Below, piece after piece: positions 52,470 to 63,319 of a stretch of 64,000 bases of DNA. The DNA is taken from NCBI GenBank assembly GCA_036877525.1, contig JAZGTH010000140.1, forward strand, positions 437,501-501,500. The letters are read 5' to 3'. The stretch comes from Chromobotia macracanthus. Its lineage: Eukaryota > Chordata > Actinopteri > Cypriniformes > Botiidae. How positions within the stretch are numbered: position 1 is the first letter of the stretch; the number at the start of each line of letters is the position of its first letter. Made by a program: the position numbers and the translations under genes. The notes below the pieces were generated by a model. It saw only the letters and a program-made list of their open reading frames with translations. It was not told the origin of the DNA and made no database searches.

Positions 52470-55400
52470 CTATTTTCATACCTAGTTAAATGAAACTTAA
52501 ATGTCTAAGTTTCATTAAAAAGACATATTCAGACAGCTGATGAAGGGAAATGCTCTCTGGTCATTAACAATGATGCAGCTCACATATGAAAGATCACACA
52601 CAACCTTCATGTGAAGGGAATCAGACATGCTTCAGGTGACATTCATTAATTCTGTGTCAAAATGATTTTAAACTGTCAGAACTGCATGTAATAAACATGA
52701 TTCTGAGCCACTGCTCAAATCCTTAAGAGACCGAGAACATGAGAAAGAACATTTGAAGTTTACAATTATTTCACTGACATGATTTAATGCATCAGGTGTC
52801 ACTAACATTAACTAACAGTTTTTATTATGATTTATCTTAAGCACAGATGACTTGGGCCAGGTGTCTTTAACCCAGACTATTTATACCACCAACTTCCTGT
52901 CCATCTGGACAACAGGTGACAGTGGCTAAAAAGAGCTGGTCCAGCTCCAAACTCCAGTCATTCAATTAGGTCAGTGGATGTGATGGTGAGAGAGGTGCTG
53001 ATTTATTCTGTCGAGGGTCAATGAGTCTTAATGGAGGAGATTTTCCTCCAATCACAGAGTGAGCTTATTGCACTTTTCACCAGACAGAGAATGATACAAA
53101 CAGTTATTCTAGTGTTTCAAAGTGGCCTCCGATTTCTGAACGGTGACAGCTCTATAATGAAAGTGAATGTAACATCAGCACCACTGCGGCATACATGCAA
53201 CGGGAGTGCAGTACTGACATGCTGTTTAGTGTGAACAACAATGAAAACGATACAGCTGCATCTCTGAAGAGAACACACCAGTGAGGTGACAGATGTTCAC
53301 ATGAGACAGGACTTGAAGAGATTAGACAGGAGACAGGAGCTTGACGAGATACCAGCTATATGATTATTATATAGGGATGTAACAAAATATTCAGATTATA
53401 GGGAAATGAGGGCAAACTGGATTAAAGACTAAAATGAACCACGCTCAAATTTGATGTATGCAAGCATGTGTACTAAAAATCATAAACTCTGTCATAGATG
53501 TCAGTTATCCCAACATTTTTAGGTGAAATAAAACTGGACACAAATGAGGCATACAGTAAGTGCACAGATCTAAACATTTGTGATTGAACAGCTCTGGCCA
53601 TTAGTTTTGAAAGAATTTAATGAGAAACATTTCAGAGATCTTTAGTATTTTGGCTTATCTAAGCACAGTCTGAGACACAGCTGAGATCATTTTCAAACCT
53701 TAAAGGACACACATGAGATTACCCAAGAGAAATATTTGCTCTCCATTTATTGTTTCTGCTATCTAGGGGAAGGAATTGAGATTTTAAAGATACCTCAATG
53801 TCCCTTTGTGATGGCTGAGAAACAATCACATGTTTTAAGGGCTTGGCTGTCTGGTGAAGTTTGTATGATGTCCTTCATGTCTTTTTCAGTGTGTCCCAGG
53901 TGACAGACCTGGTTTAGCCTCCGTCTGGCCAGTGATGGATTGGCCCCATCTTGCCGTATTAACGTGTGTTTGTCCCTGGAAAAGTCCTGCACTCTCTCTC
54001 AGCACTCCCTGCCCTGCTCTCCACTTGTCCTCTCTATAATACCTCCATCTGCCTCATTTTCTGTTCCCTCCACATTGCTAATGGGTCAGTGTGGAGAGCT
54101 CTGGTGCCAGTTAGCATTTATCCCCCAGCACTGGGTCTGCACCAGTCCCCCTCCATCTGTTTCTGTGGGTGGGGTCACAGCAGAGAGGAGACTGTTCCTC
54201 CACCCAGACACCATATTCCACAACACTGTGGTGAGTCCATCCACCTGCCATGACTACCAATGCAACCCCCCTAAGAATGTTGTATATGCTGAGGCTAATA
54301 CATCAGCATATGACCCACAGAGATATAAACAAATATTGACTGACTGATGGAAACACATGACGAATGAGTGGACTGTTTTCTGATGCCAATGAAATGAAGA
54401 CAAACCATTATTAGTCTGGACCGATGAGGAAGCTGTGTTGTGAATTTGTGGGCACAATTTGTAGGACTGGCTGCAGAAGGTACACATACACACTCACATA
54501 CAGTACATGTGCACACACACAGACTCAAACACACACACACCGAAAATGAGTTTCGAAAATGAATTAGTTTGGCCAATACAGCGGAGGATCACATTGGCTC
54601 TGTTTCAAAATCTAATTGAAGTGGAACGTGTGTCTTAGAGCGCTCTATACAGACGCCGTCTCTGTGTGAGAAACGTTATTTAAAACATGCACAAATCACA
54701 TGGGAAATACAAATAGCAACTGATTTTAATGCATTTGTCTGGTTTTTATGTTCATCATTAGCATGTCTGAGCTAACCGTATGATTCTCTACCACTAAAAT
54801 ATAATAACTTTAAAAACACACAGCACACATGTTGAGTAAACCATTTTTACCAAATTTCCACAAATGCATTTCTATTTCAAATGGAGAAGACCTCTGTCAA
54901 AGACAGATATGGGATTACTGAAGGGAACAAAGCATTTTGACAGTACATGATATATAAAGGAATAGCTGCTGTTTTTTAGAACCCTGCTAAGGAACAGTGC
55001 TGGATTGTTTTAAAGCAGCTTTACATATAATGAAAAATAAAAAACATTACCTTACATTATGTGTTAATGTTTTATGTGGTATTATTGCACATTTTTAGCG
55101 TTCATTATAAGATGTACATTAGTAAAACTAATTAGGATACTAAGATTGTAATTGGTTTATGAATATAGAGTTGACTGAACCGATGATAACAACAACACAT
55201 TTGAACCATCTGAATAAATGTGCATCAGAAATACCTGTCACTGTGTGTGAAGACTCATATGAGAGGGTAATGCATTCAGACTGTCTAATAAAACAGTATG
55301 TCTTTCATTAGCCTGCCTGAGGTGGAGGAATGTTTAGCTGTTAAATTCAGGGAAACAGAAACTCTATAGATTAGCCATTATTACTCAATTATTAGCCTAG

Positions 55401-55615
55401 TGCTGAAACCATGCTGTTAAAGAGCTCAACATGGGGGCAGATCAGCCCATTTAAAAAATGTCTGCAACACGTTATACTGGTGATCAGTGATCAATTGAAC
55501 TGGTCACCATGAACCAGCTCAGTTAGTCTAAGAGTTTCTTTTAGCATGGTTAATACAGACATTCTATTAAACTAAATCTGACAAGCTAGTAAAGCATGAA
55601 AATATGAAGATTGTA
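52470..55615. other. lama2 intron, no gene supported
   Basis: Mostly unique AT-rich DNA. A slightly GC-richer patch at 53.80-54.35 kb has overlapping plus-strand frames of 95 and 135 codons, but neither translation resembles a protein I know. EGF exons expected here on the minus strand were not seen. Confidence 0.4.
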
Positions 55616-55620
55616 TAAGT

Positions 55621-57126
55621 AGTAGAAGACCACAGTAAAACAGTAGAGGAAGAGCACAGTAAAACAGTAGAAGACCACAGTAAAACAGTAGAGGAAGAGC
55701 ACAGTAAAACAGTAGAGGAAGACCACAGTAAAACAGTAGAGGAAGACCACAGTAAAACAGTAAAAGACCACAGTAAAACAGTAGAGGAAGAGCACAGTAA
55801 AACAGTAGAGGAAGACCACAGTAAAACAGTAGAGGAAGACCACAGTAAAACAGTAAAAGACCACAGTAAAACAGTAGAGGAAGAGCACAGTAAAACAGTA
55901 GAGGAAGAGCACAGTAAAACAGTAGAGGAAGAGCACAGTAAAACAGTAGAGGAAGAGCACAGTAAAACAGTAAAAGACCACAGTAAAACAGTAGAGGAAG
56001 AGCACAGTAAAACAGTAGAGGAAGAGCACAGTAAAACAGTAGAGGAAGACCACAGTAAAACAGTAGAGGAAGACCACAGTAAAACAGTAGAAGACCACAG
56101 TAAAACAGTAGAGGAAGAGCACAGTAAAACAGTAGAGGAAGAGCACAGTAAAACAGTAGAGGAAGACCACAGTAAAACAGTAGAGGAAGAGCACAGTAAA
56201 ACAGTAGAGGAAGACCACAGTAAAACAGTAGAGGAAGAGCACAGTAAAACAGTAGAGGAAGAGCACAGTAAAACAGTAGAGGAAGAGCACAGTAAAACAG
56301 TAGAGGAAGACCACAGTAAAACAGTAAAAGACCACAGTAAAACAGTAGAGGAAGAGCACAGTAAAACAGTAGAGGAAGAGCACAGTAAAACAGTAGAGGA
56401 AGACCATAGTAAAACAGTAGAGGAAGAGCACAGTAAAACAGTAGAAGACCACAGTAAAACAGTAGAGGAAGAGCACAGTAAAACAGTAGAGGAAGAGCAC
56501 AGTAAAACAGTAGAGGAAGACCACAGTAAAACAGTAGAGGAAGAGCACAGTAAAACAGTAGAGGAAGACCACAGTAAAACAGTAGAGGAAGAGCACAGTA
56601 AAACAGTAGAGGAAGAGCACAGTAAAACAGTAGAGGAAGAGCACAGTAAAACAGTAGAGGAAGACCACAGTAAAACAGTAGAGGAAGACCACAGTAAAAC
56701 AGTAGAAGACCACAGTAAAACAGTAGAGGAAGAGCACAGTAAAACAGTAGAGGAAGAGCACAGTAAAACAGTAGAGGAAGACCACAGTAAAACAGTAGAG
56801 GAAGAGCACAGTAAAACAGTAGAAGACCACAGTAAAACAGTAGAGGAAGAGCACAGTAAAACAGTAGAGGAAGAGCACAGTAAAACAGTAGAGGAAGAGC
56901 ACAGTAAAACAGTAGAGGAAGAGCACAGTAAAACAGCAGAGGAAGACCACAGTTAAACAGCAGAGGAAGACCACAGTTAAACAGCAGAGGAAGACCACAG
57001 TAAAACAGCAGAGGAAGACCACAGTAAAACAGCAGTGGAAGACCACAGTAAAACAGCAGTGGAAGACCACAGTAAAACAGCAGTGGAAGACCACAGTAAA
57101 ACAGCAGTGGAAGACCACAGTAAAAC
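55621..57126. repeat. 24/21-bp minisatellite, about 63 copies
   Basis: The 24 bp unit AGAGGAAGACCACAGTAAAA + CAGT or its GAGCACAG variant is mixed with 21 bp units AAAAGACCACAGTAAAACAG + T. Both lengths are multiples of three, so frames persist. Two minus frames stay open for over 510 codons (octads like LLFYCGLP and LLFYCALP), and a plus frame reads VEEDHSKT. These are low-complexity artefacts and should not be annotated as membrane proteins. The right end changes to AGCAGAGGAAGACC and AGCAGTGGAAGACC units. Confidence 0.97.
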
Positions 57127-58122
57127 ACATCACTGCTGGCTGGCTGGTTAAGTGGAAAAAACTTCTATCGTCTTGTTACCTAGTTAATGACACCAGATGT
57201 AGCCTGACAAAGGCTACAGTAAAACAGCCTGACAAAGGCTTAGCTATTACAACACTATCTAGCTTTTCCAGTAACAAACTATTCTTTACAAATAACTAGA
57301 AGCTCAGAGACAGCCTGCAGTACCGGAGCTCTCCTGTAGATGGCTCACCTGTGTTCCTGACCATCAGAAGCCTTGAGGAGCAGACGCTGGATGTTAAGTA
57401 TAGTGTGTAAGTCCTTCTTACTGACATCCAGTCCTGAGGCATAATGCTGAAAACTTTCAGGAAGAAGATATATTTTGCACTCAGCTCCAGAGAACAGAAA
57501 CACGGCCACCCCAGACCTGCTGTCAATCAAATGCAGCCCCCCACCCTACAGGAGGAAAATGATGTAGAATCGCTTTGTCATTTTTGTCTCTCTGTTGCTT
57601 AGGGTTAGGATTAGGGTTAGGTTTATGATTTGGTCAAAATGAGAATGAGAACTTAGAGTTTTGTATTATTCACAAAGCTTTCTTTAATTTAATTCTCATT
57701 TTGAAAAACAATCAAAATAATTCAGAAATACAATAAAATAAATACACTGATAATATAATAAATAAAACAACTTAAAGACTAGTAATTATGATTTAAATGG
57801 AAACAACATTAGTGTATAATATGTTCTTATTTGGAGAGCTGTGTGTGTGTGTATGTGTGTGTGTGAGGACGTGCATAAATGTATTAATGAAAAGTTGGTT
57901 TATGTATTGAAGACAAATGTTTAAAAAATTGCAGACTTGTGTGTGTGTCTGTTTGTGTGTGTGTGTGTTGATGCAATAACAGGTAATCCATATATTCTGG
58001 CTCTGACATTTTAAGGGTAGTCATCCTAGAGCATTGTGGGATACGATTCATTCTACTTGTTTATTTACCAACCCACCTCACTGACTGCTGTGAAAAATCA
58101 GGGTTTATTGACATGCATACAC

Positions 58123-58123
58123 A

Positions 58124-58208
<85 letters not shown>

Positions 58209-58210
58209 AC
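58123..58210. repeat. (AC)n microsatellite
   Basis: About 40 nearly perfect AC units. Confidence 0.97.
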
Positions 58211-61200
58211 AGAGCTGAAGACTGATTTATGGGAGCTGTGCTCTCGATCTGCACTGAGTTAATGAGGTGTGCACATGCAAAACAGGGCTTAACGAACAAT
58301 AATTACCTGTCATACACACCTGAGCACAGGACCGCATGCAATCTACACACACACACACACATTTATTACATGCACTTAAATAACAAGGTTTTCCAGAATA
58401 AATTGTTTTTGCTAGATAGCACAGCTCAGATTATACTGTAGAAGAATTTGATGAGATATATTTCAGGTCATACTGAGAAAAATCTGAATTCTGATACTGT
58501 CTGAATCTGAATACTATTTATTTAAACGTGACAGATGACTTTTTTTATATTTTTAACTGAAGGTCTTTTTCTATTTAATCATATTCCTGTCTGGGAAAAA
58601 CAACTGTGATAATAAATACATTTCTGATTTGTTTTCTATGAGTGACATAAACTGCAAAAAATTTAAAAATCTCTTTTTTTGTGATTTTTGAGAGTCAAGA
58701 AAACACCAGAAACACAGTCAAACAGTTTTTATACTCAGCATGAATAACTCAGATGTGCAGAGACTAAACAGAGTATGACTTAGGAAATCAGACACAAATT
58801 TAGACAAAATTCTTCCTGCACACAAGCAGATAAATGCATACTCAAGCTCTCTTTTAAACACATGCAGACATAAACATTTCTGTGAGTTTGTGAGAGGACT
58901 TGCACAACATAAACACACCATGCCGTCTGAAACAGAACAGCAACTGTCCCATGATCACTGGAGGTGTTCAGTGAACAGGACATTCTCTGGCAGGCTGCAG
59001 GATGTCTGGAGAAGGTTGAATCACAGAATTACATTCTCTCCTGTGTTCTGTGAGGCTTGTATTTCAAAGAATTGAAACTCAAAGGCAAATATTTCTCACA
59101 TAACTCTCAAATGTTTGAAAATATTCTTTTTATTCAATATAGTGCTTTGATGTGCTGTTACCATATTAAATAAAAGTATTAATTTCCTTTATGACAACAG
59201 TGTTTGTTTGTCAGAAATGATTCTTTGCTCTGGATTATTCAGGCTTATTTAGGCAGATGTAAGTCTTTGAGGGCTAGCAAACAGTTGATGGCAGTACCAG
59301 ACAGTTTAAAGACTGTTTGCTTCATCTAATCAGACGTACCTCTATGCAGAGGGAGGAGCATATACTTTAACAATTTATGTCAATAAATAAATGTCAGTGC
59401 TTCCAAAAAATGATCAGCATTTCCTTTCTGCTGTTTTCTGGGATTGGTGGTGTGTGAACTGGACATGCTCATCACAGCTCTTGGGAGAACAATATTGAAA
59501 CCACAGTGATGGTGTTTAACAGGTACAGCTGAGAGGAACAAACAGCCCTGTGATGTCATGGAAACTTCTTCCTGCCAATCAGGAAGTGTGTGAGTAAATC
59601 ATTTCATTCTGAACAACACGAAACAATGTTGTGTGATGGGGCCAACAGTTCGGCTCAAATTAAACCACCTGTTTAATAATTCATTTACTCAAAGCGTATC
59701 CTGTTGACAATAAATAGCTTACACTGGCGAAAAGTAGCTGCCCTTACGGGACAATACTGCAGTGTACCATAGTATTTGCATGGTACTTCAAAGAGTACAT
59801 AGTAACATCACTCCCTGAACTTAACCCCGGCTGTGTGCTTCTGACCTCTCTGTGCTCTCTGCGTCTCCCTGCGTCTCCCTGCGGCTTCAGCAGAGCACAG
59901 CCCACAAGCACACAAACACTGAGTGTGGAAAAATTTATGACATGAAATGTTCTGAATATCACACTACAATCATGCTGTTGTATGGAAAATTAAATTATAA
60001 ATCAAAAGTTTTTTTATTTAAAGTTTGAGCTAATGATACAAATCTATCAATGTCCAAATCTATCAAAGCACAGAGATTGATCAATGTCTTCATCACTTCA
60101 CAGAAATGCCATTTCCTGTCTGAAATATTACTCAATGATCATAAAGACCTACAATAATAAGGTAAAAGTCCAGCTCTGTCTTCAGCAAATTATGCCCTCA
60201 GTGGAAAAAAGAAAATCCTTTGTAATATCATCTTACCAAAATAGCTGTTGCCATAGAAACAAAATGCCTAAGCGACTTGTCAAATATGTGTAGTTACACT
60301 ATGTAAAGAGAGAACGGATGTGAACGGATGTGATATGTAAACTTAAGGCTAAAAAAATTCAGCAAGAATCTCATAATGACTGAAACTGTTTGTAAATGTG
60401 TGTGTCATAACCTTTTAAAGAACAGAAAATACAGCATTATGTTTGCTTGTGTAGGTGTGTGCATATAAGCTAGTTTCCATTAAGCTTTAGTTCTAAACAC
60501 TCTTTAAACACAAACTGCTCAGTAAGACACAAAACACAGCCATTAAATCAACTGTGATCTGAAAACAAACAGCACACATGCTGTGTGGATGACTGTAATA
60601 ATAAGGCTGAATCTATTAAAGAACGTATTATTTTACAACATTTGCATTTTGCATAAAGAAAATGAAGCCAAAAAGAAGTCCATTGTTTTGTTTTTATTGT
60701 ATTGTGACAATTCTAATTCTCAATTCTAATTTTGCTAATTCTCATTCACAATTGTTTTGTGTTCAGATTTAGCATGAACTGCTGCAAACATTTTTAATGC
60801 CAATTTAAATCATAGGTCTGCTTTAATTGTGGTTTCACGGTACTTAGAATGAGATTTTCTGCATTACAAAAATGATAATTTGAGGGAAAATAAGGTGTCA
60901 CGAAAATTGTCACATTGCAAAACATCTTAATGGTCCTCAAAACAGGCTTTATAATTTCTTATTTTCTTGATGTGCTGAAATATGAGCCTGATATAATCAA
61001 GACAGCTTTAGAGGTATTTTTAGAGGAGGACGCACAACCTGACTAAACTTTCATTTAAAAATGTCATTTAAACTCACAGCTTAATGTTCCTGGATATTAA
61101 CATCCTTTGAAATGAAGGCTGAGCTTCAGTTTAAACTCACAGTAATAGCATCATTAGCAGTGGAAACAGTTCAGAGGTCACACAACACCAGCACCTTTCT

Positions 61201-61311
61201 GTACAGCATGTGCAATAAATGAACAGTCTTAAAAACAGAGGAAGTCATTTGATTCTGACTACTTATTCTGTTTCACTCCCATTAACTGTAAAGTATCCCA
61301 CCCCCCTCATA

Positions 61312-61401
61312 GCTATCTGTCTCTCTGTCTCTGTTTGTCTCTCTCTCTATCTCTCTCTGAATCAATCTATCTGTCTCTCTCTCTCTGTATGTATCTGTCT
61401 C

Positions 61402-61444
<43 letters not shown>

Positions 61445-61460
61445 CTGTCTGTCTCTCTCC
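61312..61460. repeat. TCTG/TC microsatellite
   Basis: Mixed TCTG, TCTA and TC units over about 150 bp. Confidence 0.95.
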
Positions 61461-61844
61461 CTAAAGACACTCAAAGGCAAAAGTTAAATCAAAGGCAAAT
61501 AAAAAGTGAAATGAGTCTGTAATATAATGATGATAAATGATGACTGATCATCACATGTAGTGTGCTGACAGAGCTTTTAAAACACACATCACACACACAT
61601 TTCACTGCCTTGCGCAGGTAAGCACATGGGGCACTCCAGTTGTACGGTGCTTTTAAGTGTGTCTGGACATCCACTTGGCTCACAGTGACCTGATTGGGTG
61701 TGTCTCTGCTGGTGCTCACACCACCCCCAGCCCAACATTTGTGCCACCTCCATTTTACACAGATTACACAGAGATTTTGATTTGAACACATCGATAGCTA
61801 GTTTAGGATCACTGGAGATGTAATATTTGTGTAGAACACTTATG

Positions 61845-63318
61845 TAAGAATGCTGTTCATTGACTTCAGCTCAGCATTCAACACAATAATCCCACAACAG
61901 CTCATTAATAAATTACACCTGCTGGGCCTTAACAACTCTCTCTGTAACTGGATTCTGGACTTTTTAACTGAAAGACCCCAGTCAGTCCGTGTCGGCCACA
62001 ACACCTCGAGCACTACCACACTGAGCACAGGTGCCCCACAAGGTTGTGTGCTCAGCCCGCTGCTCTTCACACTGCTGACCCACGACTGCACTGCCAAGTT
62101 CAGCTCCAACCACATCATCAAGTTCGCTGATGACACAATGGTGGTAGGTCTCATCAGCAACAACGATGAAACGCACTACAGAGAGGAAGTGGCACAGCTA
62201 GCGGCATGGTGTGGCGCGAACAACCTGTCCCTCAATGTGGAGAAGACAAAGGAGGTTGTGATGGACCTCAGGAGAAACTCCACTGACCACCCCCCACTGA
62301 CCATCGACAGCTCGACTGTGGAGAGAGTCAGCAGTACTAAATTCCTGGGGGTGCACATCACAGAGGATCTCACCTGGACTACCAACACCACGTCACTCTC
62401 CAAAAAGGCACAACAGCGCCTACACTTTCTCCGCCGGCTGAAAAGAGCAAGTCTCCCTCCACCAATCCTCACCATGTTCTACAGGGGAACCATTGAGAGT
62501 GTGCTGACCAGCTGCATCACTGTCTGGTATGGGAACTGCAGCGCCGCAGACCGCAAGACCCTCCAGCGGACAGTGAACACAGCTGCAAAGATCATCGGTG
62601 CCCCTCTCCCCTCCATCCTGGACATTTTCCTTTCACGATGCTCCAACAAAGCCACCAGCATCGTAAAGGACCCCACCCATCCCTCACACAGTCTCTTCCA
62701 GCTCCTGCCGTCAGGAAAACGGTACCGGAGCATCAGAGCCCGCACTGCCAGACTGCTCAACAGCTTTTCCCCCCAGGCTGTGAGAGCCCTGAACTCAAGC
62801 CCTCTGAAAAAACCTCATACCTCTTAAATATATATATTTTTTTTTTTTATTTCTCCCTTGTGCAATTCTGAGTGTGCTACACACAGGTGAGTAGGCCGCA
62901 CAGACCACCTGTAGTAACACACTCTCCTCTATGTGCACTAGACACTTTTTACAACTGAGGGTACATAATCCCACAAAAGACTCATGTATGTTTACAAGCC
63001 CATGCACTACAGATCATCTTGTACTGTTCTCCAGCCAGGAACAGTGCTTGACTTTCTTTTTCCTCGTGCAATATTTATGTGGAACATTTGTATAGTTTGT
63101 ATTTAATAGTTTATGTATAGGCAACTTTATATATAGTATATTTATAATCTAATTCTGTTAGTATTTGTGTTTAGATTTATACTGTTTCATGTCATTGTTG
63201 TATGTTTGTATTTATGTAGCACCGTGGTCCTGTGAGGCACGACATTTCGTTCCACTGTATGTCCCCACATATAGCGGAATGACAATAAAGCTCAACTTGA
63301 CTTGACTTGACTTGACTT
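61845..63318 (+). mobile_element. 5'-truncated L2/CR1-like LINE
   Basis: Contains the reverse-transcriptase ORF (61850-62827), a 490 bp 3' UTR ending ATGACAATAAAGCTCAACTT, and a tail of CTTGA repeats (about 63287-63318) instead of poly(A). Such a tail is usual for L2/CR1-type LINEs. It lacks the endonuclease and first fingers, as expected from truncated insertion. It sits just upstream (in lama2 orientation) of a laminin IV exon, in opposite orientation to that gene. Confidence 0.85.
61850..62827 (+). CDS. LINE reverse transcriptase, C-terminal 325 residues
   Basis: An uninterrupted frame begins at RT motif A, FIDFSSAFNT (residues 3-12), the first catalytic Asp. GAPQGCVLSP is at 61-70, then FADD at 92-95 with the two catalytic aspartates, SLNVEKTKE at about 125, and KFLGVHI. 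A thumb and C-terminal domain ends LLPSGKRYRSIRARTARLLN. The start ATG is simply the first Met after truncation, and the N-terminal endonuclease and RT palm start are missing. The lack of stops suggests recent insertion. It would not be able to move on its own. Confidence 0.88.
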   Translation: MLFIDFSSAFNTIIPQQLINKLHLLGLNNSLCNWILDFLTERPQSVRVGHNTSSTTTLSTGAPQGCVLSPLLFTLLTHDCTAKFSSNHIIKFADDTMVVGLISNNDETHYREEVAQLAAWCGANNLSLNVEKTKEVVMDLRRNSTDHPPLTIDSSTVERVSSTKFLGVHITEDLTWTTNTTSLSKKAQQRLHFLRRLKRASLPPPILTMFYRGTIESVLTSCITVWYGNCSAADRKTLQRTVNTAAKIIGAPLPSILDIFLSRCSNKATSIVKDPTHPSHSLFQLLPSGKRYRSIRARTARLLNSFSPQAVRALNSSPLKKPHTS

Positions 63319-63319
63319 G

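Larger units (their letters stand above)
57550..61600. other. lama2 intron, simple repeats only
   Basis: Four kb of AT-rich DNA. It contains short TTAGGG-like repeats at 57600-57632, a (TG)n at 57840-57865, a pure (AC)n at 58125-58203 and a TCTG/TC tract at 61310-61460. No exon is supported. The frames at 58.7-59.0 and 59.7-59.96 kb have no recognisable content. Confidence 0.5.
57349..61735 (-). pseudogene. lama2: lama2 first laminin IV domain, two exon pieces
   Basis: 61606-61735: STSRDTPNQVTVSQVDVQTH, then APYNWSAPCAYL, matching the alpha-2 PQQISISNAEARQALP...YYWSAPAPYLG segment. The usual GN after YL is lost. 57349-57545: an open exon with acceptor CTCCTGTAG and donor AGGTGAG, reading IYLLPESFQHYASGLDVSKK and ILNIQRLLLKAS. 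This fits the C-terminal part of a laminin IV domain (LLKEESF...VRRKEFMTVLANLKRVLL in alpha-2). The exon that should lie between them was not found. Identity of the second piece is inferred from position, strand and pattern. Confidence 0.65.
6772..61740 (-). pseudogene. lama2: laminin alpha-2 gene (3' two-thirds), decaying copy
   Basis: Laminin alpha-2 is the alpha chain of merosin in muscle and nerve basement membranes. Its coiled coil joins beta and gamma chains, and its LG domains bind dystroglycan and integrins. Alpha-2 is preferred over other alpha chains because of close matches such as DNLLFYLGSAK, VSTVMFKFRTFS, ARINHADF, SPKKADILD and GLPVNYTT. Exons follow the normal domain order over 55 kb on one strand, and the 5' end lies outside the window. 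The copy carries many lesions: frameshifts in exons near 7.1-7.5, 15.2, 18.5, 23.3, 31.1 and 37.5 kb, an in-frame TAA at 9303-9305, a donor changed to AT at 9227-9228, and lost cysteines. Several exons were not found: most of the EGF repeats between 57.3 and 40.6 kb, most of the second laminin IV domain, the start of the coiled coil, and parts of LG2 and LG3. I call it a pseudogene or gene in decay. Assembly error could explain single-base shifts, but not the whole set. Confidence 0.85.

Noticed and set aside
53795..54347. Overlapping plus and minus frames of 65-135 codons, possible gene or transposon piece
   Set aside because: No motif, homologue or splice pattern I can recognise. Base composition is slightly higher in GC, but nothing else supports coding.
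55572..57133. Two overlapping minus-strand frames of about 515 codons, Phe/Cys/Leu-rich
   Set aside because: They are translations of a 24/21 bp minisatellite. No start context, no non-repetitive domain and two frames open at once.
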